Origin: Streptomyces atroolivaceus
GTDB lineage: Bacteria > Actinomycetota > Actinomycetes > Streptomycetales > Streptomycetaceae
DNA: 64,000 nucleotides
Assembly (NCBI RefSeq): GCF_000717025.1
Contig: NZ_JNXG01000012.1
Location: forward strand, 1-64,000
Direction of reading: 5' to 3'
Shown here: positions 44,364 through 52,610 of the stretch, in pieces
How the letters are laid out: each line of letters begins with the position of its first letter
Position numbering within the stretch: the first letter of the stretch is position 1
The notes under the pieces: model-generated
The model's database searches: none
Told to the model about the DNA's origin: nothing
Seen by the model: the letters and a program-made list of their open reading frames with translations, nothing else
Position numbers and translations under genes: made by a program

Positions 44364-44933
44364 ATGACCACGGCGACAACCGATGAGCGGGCCCTCACGG
44401 AGCTGCAGCGGGAACACGGGCCCGCACTGTTCCACTTCCTGCTGGGGCTGACGTTCGGCGACCGGCAGCGGGCGGAGGACCTGTTGCAGGAGACACTGGT
44501 ACGCGCCTGGCAGCACCCGGAGGCGTTCGACGCTCCCTACGACTCGATGCGCCCGTGGCTGTTCACGGTCGCCCGGCGGCTGGCCATAGACGCCCGCAGG
44601 TCCCGCCAGGCCCGGCCGACGGAGGTCAGCGACGCGGTGCTGGAGAGCACCCCCGCCCAGGACGACACCGCCGACTCGGCGGTGCACGCCCTCGATGTGC
44701 GCGAGGCCGTGAGCACCCTGAGCCCCGAGCACCGCGCGGTGCTCGTGCAGATCTACTTCCGGGGACTCAGCGTGGGCGAGACCGCGCAGGCCCTCGGCAT
44801 ACCGGCGGGAACCGTCAAATCCCGCTCGTACTACGCCCTTCGGCTGCTGAGCCGCAATCTCCCGGGCTACTCGAGCAGGTCGTCCACGTTGAGCAGCGCG
44901 AGCAGGGACACCGCGTCCGCGACCTCGACGTAG
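44364..44933 (+). CDS. ECF-type RNA polymerase sigma factor
   Basis: Sigma factor of 189 residues. Region 2 spans about 15-85 (HFLLGLTFGDRQRAEDLLQE, TLVRAWQHPE, RPWLFTVARRLAIDARR), and region 4 about 115-165 (LSPEHRAVLVQIYFRGLSVG, then IPAGTVKSR with YYALR). The last 20 residues (RSSTLSSASRD) are not sigma-like and come from a frame that runs 67 bases into an antisense anti-sigma gene. AAGGA precedes the ATG. Usually the anti-sigma gene follows on the same strand; here it faces the sigma gene. Confidence 0.85.
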   Translation: MTTATTDERALTELQREHGPALFHFLLGLTFGDRQRAEDLLQETLVRAWQHPEAFDAPYDSMRPWLFTVARRLAIDARRSRQARPTEVSDAVLESTPAQDDTADSAVHALDVREAVSTLSPEHRAVLVQIYFRGLSVGETAQALGIPAGTVKSRSYYALRLLSRNLPGYSSRSSTLSSASRDTASATST

Positions 44934-45064
44934 GCCGCGGCGCACGCCTCGCACTGCTGGAGATGCCCGGCGACCGGACCGCACTCCTCCGCTTCAAGGG
45001 CATCAAGCACGTAGGCGCCCAGCAGGTGCCGTACATGCGGGTCGTCACCGCGGTCCGCGGTCAT
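44867..45064 (-). CDS. Short zinc-finger anti-sigma factor
   Basis: Protein of 65 residues matching the N-terminal zinc-binding anti-sigma (ZAS/zf-HC2) domain: HVRHLLGAYVLDALEAEE, then H34-x3-C38-x2-C41 (HLQQCEAC). It has no membrane span or sensor domain, so it is either a soluble anti-sigma or the surviving half of a longer one. GAGGTG precedes the ATG. Convergent with the adjacent ECF sigma gene with a 67-base overlap of the coding ends, a rare arrangement that links their expression inversely. Confidence 0.75.
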   Translation of the reverse strand: MTADRGDDPHVRHLLGAYVLDALEAEECGPVAGHLQQCEACAAAYVEVADAVSLLALLNVDDLLE

Positions 45065-45175
45065 CACACCTCGAATCTCCCGACGGATCCTGCCCTTCTG
45101 CCCACGCGGGGCGCGCGCCCCCGGTTCAATGCTGCGTGTAGCCCGGTGCCGAGTCGACGAAAGAGGCGAGACGGG

Positions 45176-45688
45176 ATGCGTCCCGAACATCACGAGGGAA
45201 CCGGCGGAGGCGGGCTGCTGGTCCCGATGGCCTGGATGTACTCCGAGTACCTCGCCGACGAGGTACTGGTGACCGGCGACCTGATGGAGCCCACCACCCT
45301 GGAGTACCGGGCGGGACGCGACGCGCTCGCCCTGACCATCTTCCTCTCCGACGGGGCGGTCGCCGAGGAGCTCCCCGTGGCGCGGGTGGACGAGCTGCGG
45401 CTGCTCACGGCGTACGGCGCAGCCTGGAGACGGTGGGTCTGCGCCCGGCTGGAGGCACTGGAGCGACCGACCGCCCCGGCCGGGGTCCAGGATCCCGATC
45501 TCGCGCTGGCACGGTCCGCCTGGCGGTGGCTGGAGGAGACCGAGCTGCTGGCCGCGGACCTCGACGCCATCGGCCCGCCGCCGTGGGAGCCGGTCGGCGA
45601 GGACGAGGAGGAGGGCGAGACGCGGGTGTGGACGCCGGCGTGGCAACTGGGGCTGCCGCTGAGCCATCTGGCCGTCCATCTGTACTGA
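45176..45688 (+). CDS. Hypothetical protein
   Basis: Acidic protein of 170 residues, no family recognised. It starts MRPEHHEGTGGGGLLVPMAW and contains LADEVLVTGDLMEPTTLEYR, DELRLLTAYGAAWRRWVCAR and LEETELLAADLDAIGPPPWE; it is predicted soluble. GAGGCGAG lies before the ATG. Divergent from the anti-sigma gene with about 110 bases between starts and convergent with the LytS-type kinase. Confidence 0.65.
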   Translation: MRPEHHEGTGGGGLLVPMAWMYSEYLADEVLVTGDLMEPTTLEYRAGRDALALTIFLSDGAVAEELPVARVDELRLLTAYGAAWRRWVCARLEALERPTAPAGVQDPDLALARSAWRWLEETELLAADLDAIGPPPWEPVGEDEEEGETRVWTPAWQLGLPLSHLAVHLY

Positions 45689-45707
45689 GCGGCCGGCCGC
45701 CGCCCGA

Positions 45708-46931
45708 TCACGAGCCGTGGACGCCCGCACGGTACTTGGGAAGCCTCAGGGTGATCTTCATGCCCGCTCCGACCCCCGTCTCGATGACGAGTCCGTAGTC
45801 GTCCCCGTACACCTGACGCAGCCGTTCGTCCACGTTGACCAGGCCGATGCCGGTGGAGGTGCCGCCCTCGCCGCGCAGGATCTGCCGGAGACGCTCCGGC
45901 TCCATCCCGGTGCCGTCGTCCTCGATCACGACCTCCGCCTCGGCGCCCGCGTCCAGTGCACTGATCGTGATGCGGATCGGTTCGTTCCCCGCGCGGACGG
46001 AGTCGTACGGCCGGGGGCCCGCTGCGCCTTCCAGGCCGTGCTTGACGGCGTTCTCGACCAACGGCTGGAGACAGAGGAACGGAAGCGAGACGGGAAGGAC
46101 CTCCGGGGCGACCTGGAGGGTCACGGACAGCCGTTCACCGAAACGCGCCCGCACGAGCGCCAGGTACTGGTCGATGGAGTGGAGTTCGTCGGCCAGAGTG
46201 GTGAACTCACCGTGCCTGCGGAACGAGTACCGGGTGAAGTCGGCGAACTCGAGCAGCAGCTCGCGCGCCCGTTCGGGGTCCGTCCTGACGAACGAGGCGA
46301 TGGCGGCCAGTGAGTTGAAGATGAAGTGCGGCGAGATCTGGGCCCGCAGCGCCTTGATCTCGGCCTCGATGAGCTGCGTACGGGACCGGTCGAGCTCCGC
46401 GAGCTCCAGCTGTACGCAGACCCAGCGGGCCACCTCCCCCGCCGCCCTGGCCAGCACCGCCGATTCGCGGGGAGCGTAGGCGACGAGAGTGCCGAGCACC
46501 CGGTGGTCGACCGTCAGCGGGACGGCGACGGCCCAGCGGAGCGGGCAGTCGAGGTCGCCGCAGTCACTGTGGAAGGCGGTGTCCCTGCCGCTGGCGAGCA
46601 GTCCCTGCACATCTCGCATCACGTCCGCGCCGTGGTGGTCGCCTTCACCGTCCCACACCAGCACCCGGTCGCGGTCGGTGAGGCACAGGGCGTCGGTCCC
46701 GAGCAGTGAGCGCAATCGGCGCGCCGACCTGCGCGCGCTCTCCTCGGTGAGGCCGGCGCGCAGCGGAGGCGCTGCGAGGGAGGCCGTGTGCAGGGTCTCG
46801 AAGGTGGCGTGTTCCACGGGTGTGCCCACGTCGCTGGTGCGTACGGGACGGGCGGTGCGGCCCAGGAGGAAACCCGTGCCGAACAGCAGCAGGACGAGCA
46901 CGGCGATGACGGCGACCCCGGCCCCGGTCAC
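45708..46931 (-). CDS. LytS-type sensor histidine kinase
   Basis: Kinase of 407 residues. One N-terminal membrane span (GVAVIAVLVLLLFGTGFLLG), a GAF-like region (about 60-190), then the LytS-family phosphoacceptor box QISPHFIFNSL with its His, and a HATPase domain (PLVENAVKHG, DDGTGM, GIGLVNVDERL). The GTG start overlaps the symporter stop (GTGA). Its partner is the LytTR regulator three genes upstream in the same operon. The genetic link to a carboxylate symporter suggests sensing of that nutrient, as in pyruvate- or acetate-type LytS/LytTR systems. Confidence 0.88.
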   Translation of the reverse strand: MTGAGVAVIAVLVLLLFGTGFLLGRTARPVRTSDVGTPVEHATFETLHTASLAAPPLRAGLTEESARRSARRLRSLLGTDALCLTDRDRVLVWDGEGDHHGADVMRDVQGLLASGRDTAFHSDCGDLDCPLRWAVAVPLTVDHRVLGTLVAYAPRESAVLARAAGEVARWVCVQLELAELDRSRTQLIEAEIKALRAQISPHFIFNSLAAIASFVRTDPERARELLLEFADFTRYSFRRHGEFTTLADELHSIDQYLALVRARFGERLSVTLQVAPEVLPVSLPFLCLQPLVENAVKHGLEGAAGPRPYDSVRAGNEPIRITISALDAGAEAEVVIEDDGTGMEPERLRQILRGEGGTSTGIGLVNVDERLRQVYGDDYGLVIETGVGAGMKITLRLPKYRAGVHGS

Positions 46932-48418
46932 CGCACGCGTCCTGAGGTCAGAGCTTCCGGCAGATGGAAGCGGGTCATGGCCGCGTTGGTGCCTGGCGGT
47001 ATCCGGCCCGGAGTGGCCAGGGAGACCAGAACCATGGCGAGGAAGCCTACCGGCACGGACCAGACCGCGGGCCAGGCCAGCAGGGCGTGCGGCCAGCCCG
47101 GCGGACGCACGGCTCCGCTGACGGTGATGGCCACGGACAGCAGCGCCGAGCCGCCGCCCAGCAGCAGCCCGGCGATCGCGCCCGGCGGGGTGAGCCTCCG
47201 CCACCAGATGCCGAGGACGAGCAGCGGGCAGAAGGACGACGCGGAGACGGCGAAGGCCATCCCGACGGCGTCGGCCACGGGCACCCGGCTGACCACGAGC
47301 GAACCGGCCAGCGGCACGGCGATGGCGAGCACGGTGGCCAGCCGGAAGTGACGTACGCCCCTCGACGGCAGGACGTCCTGGGTGATCACTCCGGCGACGG
47401 CCATGGTGAGCCCGGACGCCGTGGACAGGAACGCGGCGAAGGCGCCGCCCGCGAGGAGCGCGCCGAGCAGATCCCCGCCGAGGCCGCCGATCACCCGGGC
47501 GGGCAGCAGCAGGACGGCGGCGTCGGCGGCGTCACCGTGCATGAGTTCGGGCGCGTACAGACGGCCCAGGGCGCCGTACACCGGGGGCAGCAGGTAGAAC
47601 AGGCCGACGAGGGCGAGGACGGCGACAGTGGTGCGGCGGGCGTCGCGGCCGTTGGGGCTGGTGTAGAAGCGGACCACCACATGGGGCAGGCCCATGGTGC
47701 CGAGGAAGGTCGCCACGATCAGTCCGTACGTCGCGTAGAGCGGATGGTCGGCGCGGAAGACGGAGATCTGTTCGTCGAAGCTGACCCGGGGGCGCCCGTC
47801 CCCCTGCCAGGCCAGCACCAGGAAGATCGCGGGCACCAGCAGTGCGGTCAGCTTCAGCCAGTACTGGAACACCTGCACGAAGGTGATCGAGCGCATGCCG
47901 CCCGCGGCGACGGCGACCACCACGACGGAGGCGACGAGGACGTCACCGAGCCAGCCGGGCGCGCCGGTGAGGATCCTCAGGGTGAGACCGGCCCCCTGCA
48001 GCTGCGGCACGAGGTACACCCAGCCCGCACCTACGACGAACACGCTGACCAGCCGGCGCACCTGCCGTGACTCGAGCCGCCCCTCGGCGAAGTCGGGAAG
48101 GGTGTACGCCCCCGAGCGGCGCAGCGGGGCGGCGACGAACACGAGCAGCACGAGATATCCGGCGGTGTAGCCGACGGGGTACCAGAGCATGTCGGGGCCG
48201 TGCACGAGCACCAGGCCCGCGATGCCGAGGAAGGAGGCCGCGGACAGGTACTCCCCGCTGATCGCGGCGGCGTTGAGCCTCGGGCGTACCGTGCGCGAGG
48301 CGACGTAGAAGTCGGAGGTCGTCCGTGAGATGCGCAGCCCGAAGCCGCCGACGAGGACGGTGGCCAGGACGACCAGGGCGACCGCCGCCACCGCCGCCGG
48401 GTGACCGGGTGTGCTCAC
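46928..48418 (-). CDS. Sodium/solute symporter, acetate permease ActP-like
   Basis: SSS-family transporter of 496 residues with about 13 membrane spans. Family signature blocks: ISGEYLSAASFLGIAGL, GDVLVASVVVVAVAAGGMRS, MGLPHVVVRFYT and LAGGAFAAFLSTASGLTMAV. Together with a DUF485 partner it resembles the yjcH-actP acetate/glycolate uptake unit. The GTG start at 48418 overlaps the DUF485 stop (GTGA). Substrate (acetate, pyruvate or another short carboxylate) is inferred from the family and the DUF485 link. Confidence 0.88.
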   Translation of the reverse strand: MSTPGHPAAVAAVALVVLATVLVGGFGLRISRTTSDFYVASRTVRPRLNAAAISGEYLSAASFLGIAGLVLVHGPDMLWYPVGYTAGYLVLLVFVAAPLRRSGAYTLPDFAEGRLESRQVRRLVSVFVVGAGWVYLVPQLQGAGLTLRILTGAPGWLGDVLVASVVVVAVAAGGMRSITFVQVFQYWLKLTALLVPAIFLVLAWQGDGRPRVSFDEQISVFRADHPLYATYGLIVATFLGTMGLPHVVVRFYTSPNGRDARRTTVAVLALVGLFYLLPPVYGALGRLYAPELMHGDAADAAVLLLPARVIGGLGGDLLGALLAGGAFAAFLSTASGLTMAVAGVITQDVLPSRGVRHFRLATVLAIAVPLAGSLVVSRVPVADAVGMAFAVSASSFCPLLVLGIWWRRLTPPGAIAGLLLGGGSALLSVAITVSGAVRPPGWPHALLAWPAVWSVPVGFLAMVLVSLATPGRIPPGTNAAMTRFHLPEALTSGRVR

Positions 48419-48777
48419 GGTGCGGGAAGGCCTTCCACGAGTCGGGCGAAGTCGCGCTCGTTGCGCTCGGCCCTGCGTACGTACCACCAGGCGGCCAGGG
48501 TGAGCGGCGGATAGGTGGAGAAGCCGAGCACCGCCCAGACGACGGCGTTGCTGTGCAGTGCCTCGAAGACCAGGGGCAGGGTCCCGGCGACGAGGGCGAG
48601 CACGGCGAAGACGGTGAGCCCTGCGCGGAGCTGGCTGCGCATCAGTGAGCGGACGTAGGCACCGCCGAGGGCGGTCTGCTCGTCGATCTCCGACTGGGCA
48701 CGGTAGCGGGGCAGGGGACGCACCCGCCGGGGCTCGCCCATGACCACTTCGCGCCGGGGCGTGCTCTCTGCGGACAT
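48415..48777 (-). CDS. DUF485 membrane protein, symporter partner
   Basis: Protein of 120 residues with two spans (AGLTVFAVLALVAGTLPLVF and AVVWAVLGFSTYPPLTLAAWW) ending RRAERNERDFARL, typical of the DUF485/YjcH family always found next to ActP-type symporters. TACACT lies eight bases before the ATG with no Shine-Dalgarno, so the start may be leaderless from an internal promoter 62 bases after the LytTR gene. Coupled to the symporter by a GTGA overlap. Confidence 0.85.
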   Translation of the reverse strand: MSAESTPRREVVMGEPRRVRPLPRYRAQSEIDEQTALGGAYVRSLMRSQLRAGLTVFAVLALVAGTLPLVFEALHSNAVVWAVLGFSTYPPLTLAAWWYVRRAERNERDFARLVEGLPAP

Positions 48778-48839
48778 GGGCCCGGAGTGTAGGCGGCGCG
48801 GTGCCCGGCTGGGAAGAGGCCGCCGCCGGTAGCGCCAGG

Positions 48840-49592
48840 TCAGCGGCCGGTCTGGCGCATCAGAAGATCGCGGAGGGCACGCGTGTGGCGCCGGCTGACC
48901 GCGAGTTCCGCGTCCCCGATGCGGACACTCATGCTGCCGGCGTCGAGCCGGAGTTCGTCGATCCGGTTCAACGCCACGAGATGGCGTCGGTGGATGCGTA
49001 CGAACCCCCGGGAGCGCCAGCGCTCCTCCAGGGTGGTCAGCGGTATCCGCACGAGATGGCTTCCGGCCTCGGTGTGCAGTCTGGCGTAATCCCCCTGCGC
49101 CTCGGCGTACGCGATGTCGTCGACCGGGACGAAACGGATGACCCCGGCCAGTTCCACCGCGACCTGGTCGGCGGACGCGTCGTGGACGGACGCGGAGCGT
49201 TCACCGACCTGCTCGGCGACACGTCGGACGGCCTCGGCCAGGCGCTCACGGCGTACGGGCTTGAGTACGTAGTCCACGGCCTTGAGGTCGAAGGCGTGTA
49301 CGGCGAAGCCTTCGTGTGCCGTGACGAAGACGATGAGCGGCGGCGCGGCGAAGCCGGCCAGGAGCTGGGCGACGTCGAGTCCGGTCAGCCCGGCCATGTG
49401 GATGTCCAGGAACACGACGTCGATCGCCGAGGGGTCCTCGGGTCCGGCGTCGACAGCACCGCCGATGCGGCGCAGCGCCTCCGTGGCGCCCGTGGCGCCT
49501 TCGGCACTCAGGATGCGGGGATCGGCGCGCAGGAGGTAGAGAAGCTCCTCCAGGGCGGGTTCTTCGTCGTCGACGGCGAGTACGCGCAGCAT
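48840..49592 (-). CDS. LytTR-family response regulator
   Basis: Regulator of 250 residues: N-terminal receiver (LRVLAVDDEEPALEEL; phospho-acceptor Asp in VVFLDIHM; Lys in YVLKPVRRERL) and a C-terminal LytTR DNA-binding domain (about 145-247, with DIAYAEAQGDYARLHT, GFVRIHRRHLV and AVSRRHTRALRDLL). TAAACT ends eight bases before the ATG without a Shine-Dalgarno. First gene of the operon regulator / DUF485 / symporter / kinase, so it probably activates its own operon. Confidence 0.88.
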   Translation of the reverse strand: MLRVLAVDDEEPALEELLYLLRADPRILSAEGATGATEALRRIGGAVDAGPEDPSAIDVVFLDIHMAGLTGLDVAQLLAGFAAPPLIVFVTAHEGFAVHAFDLKAVDYVLKPVRRERLAEAVRRVAEQVGERSASVHDASADQVAVELAGVIRFVPVDDIAYAEAQGDYARLHTEAGSHLVRIPLTTLEERWRSRGFVRIHRRHLVALNRIDELRLDAGSMSVRIGDAELAVSRRHTRALRDLLMRQTGR

Positions 49593-49763
49593 GAGGCCGG
49601 AGTTTAGGTGCTTCGCAGCGTGATGGCGTGAGTGGTTCATCTGACGAAGGGTGCCGCCTGCGTGGTCCAGGTACGCCGGTTCGGCGTGGTGGTGCACCAT
49701 CTCGCCGCCTGCGCACACCGCCCGCCGCCGTCGTCTCCGCCGCGCGCCCCGTGACCGTGGCCG

Positions 49764-50624
49764 CTACTTGAGCAGGCGGGACAGCCGCCGGTCGGCCAAG
49801 GGCTTCCCGCCGGTCTGGCAGGTGGGGCAGTACTGCAGCGACGAGTCGCTGAACGACACCTCCAGCACGGTGTCGCCGCAGACGGGGCAGGGCTGTCCGG
49901 TGCGGCCGTGGACGCGCATGCTGCTCTTCTTCTCGGCCTTGAGCCGGCCCGCCGCGACGCCCCGGGAACGCTCGACGGCATCCTGGAGTGTGGTGCGCAT
50001 CGCGTCGTAGAGGTGGGTGATGTCGTCGTCGCCGAGGGCGGTGGTGAGCTTGAACGGTGACATCTTCGCGACATGCAGGATCTCGTCGCTGTAGGCGTTG
50101 CCGATGCCCGCGATCAGCGACTGGTCGCGCAGCGCTCCCTTGACCTGCCGGCGTACGCCGCCGAGCACCGTCGCGAACGCGTCCCGGTCGAAGGATTCGG
50201 CGAGCGGATCGGGCCCGAGGCGGGCGACCGCGGGCACGTCCGCCGGATCGTGCACCAGGTGGACGGCGAGGCGCTTGGTGGTGCCCATCTCGGTCAGGTC
50301 GAAGCCGTCACCGCCGGTGAGCACCGTCCGCAGGGCGAGCGGCCCCTTGCCCGGCCGCGGCGGGGTCGCGGGGAAGCTGTCCTTCCACTGCAGCCAGCCG
50401 GCCCGCGCGAGGTGGATGAGCAGGTGGAGCCGCCCGGCCGTGATGTCGAGGAACTTGCCGCGCCGGGCCACGGAGGTGACCGTCGTGCCTTCCAGCTCGG
50501 TGGGCGGCGGATCGTACGTCTTCAGGACGCTGATCGCGAGCGGCAGGACGCGGGCGATCTCCCTGCCGACCAGGTGGTCGTCGAGGAAGTCCCGCAGGGC
50601 TTCGACTTCCGGCAGTTCGGGCAT
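49764..50624 (-). CDS. Fpg/Nei-family DNA glycosylase
   Basis: Base-excision repair enzyme of 286 residues. It starts MPELPEVEALRDFLDDH, where Pro2 is the catalytic nucleophile and Glu3 assists. The H2TH region has LIAGIGNAYSDEIL, and the C-terminus holds a zinc finger with CPVCG and CPTC. The ATG at 50624 is required for Pro2; an in-frame codon at 50642 would bury it. It is near other repair-like genes only by distance; it probably has its own promoter. Confidence 0.9.
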   Translation of the reverse strand: MPELPEVEALRDFLDDHLVGREIARVLPLAISVLKTYDPPPTELEGTTVTSVARRGKFLDITAGRLHLLIHLARAGWLQWKDSFPATPPRPGKGPLALRTVLTGGDGFDLTEMGTTKRLAVHLVHDPADVPAVARLGPDPLAESFDRDAFATVLGGVRRQVKGALRDQSLIAGIGNAYSDEILHVAKMSPFKLTTALGDDDITHLYDAMRTTLQDAVERSRGVAAGRLKAEKKSSMRVHGRTGQPCPVCGDTVLEVSFSDSSLQYCPTCQTGGKPLADRRLSRLLK

Positions 50625-50679
50625 GCACCCAGCCTGCCGCAACGGTCCGGCGAATGCCTCCCGGATGCACGGCGCGGGC

Positions 50680-51546
50680 TCAGGGGGCGGGGTCCCTCAG
50701 TCCGTAGACCCGCTGCGCGGTGCCCGCGAGGACGGAACGCTGTTCGTCCTCCCCCAGCCCGCCGGTCAGCTCGCGTGCCGCATCCAGGACATCGGCGTAC
50801 CCGGCCGCGAGCCGGCACACCGGCCAGTCGGATCCGAACATCAGGCGGCCGGGCCCGAAGGCCTCGATCGCGGTGTCCGCGTAAGGGCGCAGGTCCTCGA
50901 CGGTCCAGGCCAGCGGATCTGCCTCGGTGACAAGGCCGGAGAGTTTGCAGACGGTGTTGGGCAGCGCGGAGAGCGCCCGCAGGTGGTCGGCCCAGGGGTG
51001 TGTCTCCCGTCGCGCCACCGGCGGCTTGCCCGCGTGGTCGAGTACGAAGGTGAGTCCCGGCAGCAGGGCGGCGGCACGGACCGCGGCGGGTATCTGGTGG
51101 GGCCGGATGATCAGGTCGTAGACGAGTCCGGCGGCGGCGACGGCCCTCAGCCCGCGCTGGACGTCGGGGCGGAGCAGCCACTCCGGGTCGGTCTCGCCCT
51201 GGACCTGGTGGCGGATGCCGACGAGCCGGCTGCCGCCGGGCAGGGCCCGGAGCGCGGCGAGGGTGTCCGCGATGTCCGGCGCGGTCAGGTCGGTCCAGCC
51301 GACGACGCCCGCGATGAGCGTGCTCCCGTCGGCGAGCGCGAGGAATTCGGGGGTCTCGTCGGCGAGGGTGACCGTCTGGACGAGGACGGTGGCGGTCACC
51401 CCGGCGGCGCGGGCCTCGGGCTCGAGGTCGGTGAGGGTGAAGGTGCGGCGCAGGGGGGCGAGTTCCTCACCGGTGATCCATTCCTGGTCGCGCACCGTGA
51501 GGTCCCACACATGGTGGTGGGCGTCGATGACCGGCAGGCGCGTCAT
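50680..51546 (-). CDS. Amidohydrolase, L-fuconolactonase-like (COG3618)
   Basis: Metal-dependent hydrolase of 288 residues of the PF04909 group. VIDAHHHVWDL at the start carries the H-x-H metal motif; later VGIRHQVQGE, FVLDHAGKPP and LMFGSDWPV carry the other conserved His and Asp residues. It starts two bases before the end of the aldo/keto reductase spacing, so they form a two-gene operon. With an aldose dehydrogenase upstream, the likely reaction is hydrolysis of a sugar lactone such as L-fucono-1,5-lactone. Confidence 0.82.
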   Translation of the reverse strand: MTRLPVIDAHHHVWDLTVRDQEWITGEELAPLRRTFTLTDLEPEARAAGVTATVLVQTVTLADETPEFLALADGSTLIAGVVGWTDLTAPDIADTLAALRALPGGSRLVGIRHQVQGETDPEWLLRPDVQRGLRAVAAAGLVYDLIIRPHQIPAAVRAAALLPGLTFVLDHAGKPPVARRETHPWADHLRALSALPNTVCKLSGLVTEADPLAWTVEDLRPYADTAIEAFGPGRLMFGSDWPVCRLAAGYADVLDAARELTGGLGEDEQRSVLAGTAQRVYGLRDPAP

Positions 51547-51547
51547 G

Positions 51548-52516
51548 TCAGAGCAGCCCTTCCGTGCGCAGGTCGTCCCAGAGCGCGTCCGGGACCGGTG
51601 TCCGGAGCTGGGCCGCGGCGTCCCTCACCTCGTCCGCCGAGCGGGTGCCGACAAGGACTCCGGCGACGGCCGGGTGGCCGAGCGGGTAACGCAGGGCCGC
51701 CGCGCGCAGGGGGACGCCGTGCCCTTCGGCGACGGTGCGCATGCGCAGGGCCCGGTCCAGCAGGGTCGCGGGTGCCGCCGCGTAGTCGTACGTCGCACCG
51801 GGGCGGGGATCGGCGAGGAGCCCGGAGTTGAAGACACCTCCGACGACTACGCTGCGGCCCCGGGCGGCAGCCTCCGGCAGCAGCGCGTCGAGGGCGCTCT
51901 GGTCGAGGAGGGTGAGACGTCCCGCGCACAGGACGGCGTCGACGTCGGTCTCACGCACGAAGCGGGTGAGCATCGCGGTCTGGTTCATGCCGGCGCCGAT
52001 GGCGCCGACCATGCCCTCCGCGCGCAGCCTCTCCAGCGCCGGGTAGCCCTCACGGAAGGCCGCTTCCCCGTGGTCGTCGGGGTCGTGCAGATAGACGATG
52101 TCGACCCGGTCGAGGCCGAGACGTCCCAGGCTGTCCTCGACGCTGCGCCGGATGCCGTCGGCGCTGAAGTCCCAACGGCGCCGGTGGGTGTGCGGTACGG
52201 CGAAGCCGTCGGACAGACCGTGGCGGGCCGCCGCCTCCGCGGGGGTGAGCGGGTCGAGCAGGCGCCCGGCCTTGGTCGACACCGTGTACGCGTCCCTCGG
52301 CCGATGGCGCAGGGCCTCGCCCAGGCGGCGTTCGGAGAGCCCGAGGCCGTAGTGCGGTGCGGTGTCGAAGTAGCGGATGCCCTCGTCCCACGCCGCGTCG
52401 ACGGCCGCGGCGGCCTGCTCCGGATCGACCTCGGTGAAGAGGTTGCCGATGGCCGCCGCCCCGAAGGCGAGTTCCGTTATCTCGACCGCGCTCCGTCCGA
52501 GCCTGATCTGCCGCAT
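51548..52516 (-). CDS. Aldo/keto reductase, L-fucose/D-threo-aldose dehydrogenase-like
   Basis: NAD(P)-dependent oxidoreductase of 322 residues with the aldo/keto reductase tetrad: Asp and Tyr in YFDTAPHYG, Lys in VSTKAG and His in VYLHDPDD. FGAAAIGNLF at the N-terminus and the insert with RRRWDFSADG fit the D-threo-aldose/L-fucose dehydrogenase branch. A lactonase follows at once, giving aldose to lactone to aldonate. A near-palindrome lies about 50 bases upstream. No transporter or dehydratase for the rest of the pathway is adjacent. Confidence 0.82.
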   Translation of the reverse strand: MRQIRLGRSAVEITELAFGAAAIGNLFTEVDPEQAAAAVDAAWDEGIRYFDTAPHYGLGLSERRLGEALRHRPRDAYTVSTKAGRLLDPLTPAEAAARHGLSDGFAVPHTHRRRWDFSADGIRRSVEDSLGRLGLDRVDIVYLHDPDDHGEAAFREGYPALERLRAEGMVGAIGAGMNQTAMLTRFVRETDVDAVLCAGRLTLLDQSALDALLPEAAARGRSVVVGGVFNSGLLADPRPGATYDYAAAPATLLDRALRMRTVAEGHGVPLRAAALRYPLGHPAVAGVLVGTRSADEVRDAAAQLRTPVPDALWDDLRTEGLL

Positions 52517-52563
52517 GTCCCTGCCGCCCCCCGCAAGTGATCCTTGGTGGTCCGTCCAGGACT

Positions 52564-52578
52564 ATTCATCGGATCAAT
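52564..52578. promoter_or_regulatory. Candidate operator ATTCATCGGATCAAT
   Basis: Quasi-palindrome with matching TT-x-ATC-x-GAT-x-AA bases, centred about 55 bases upstream of the aldo/keto reductase start. The ATC-G-GAT core resembles sites of GntR/FadR-type regulators of sugar-acid genes. It also lies close to the 3' end of the acyltransferase gene. Confidence 0.4.
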
Positions 52579-52610
52579 CGGTCACGTCAACAGGGCCCGG
52601 CATTCGGCTG

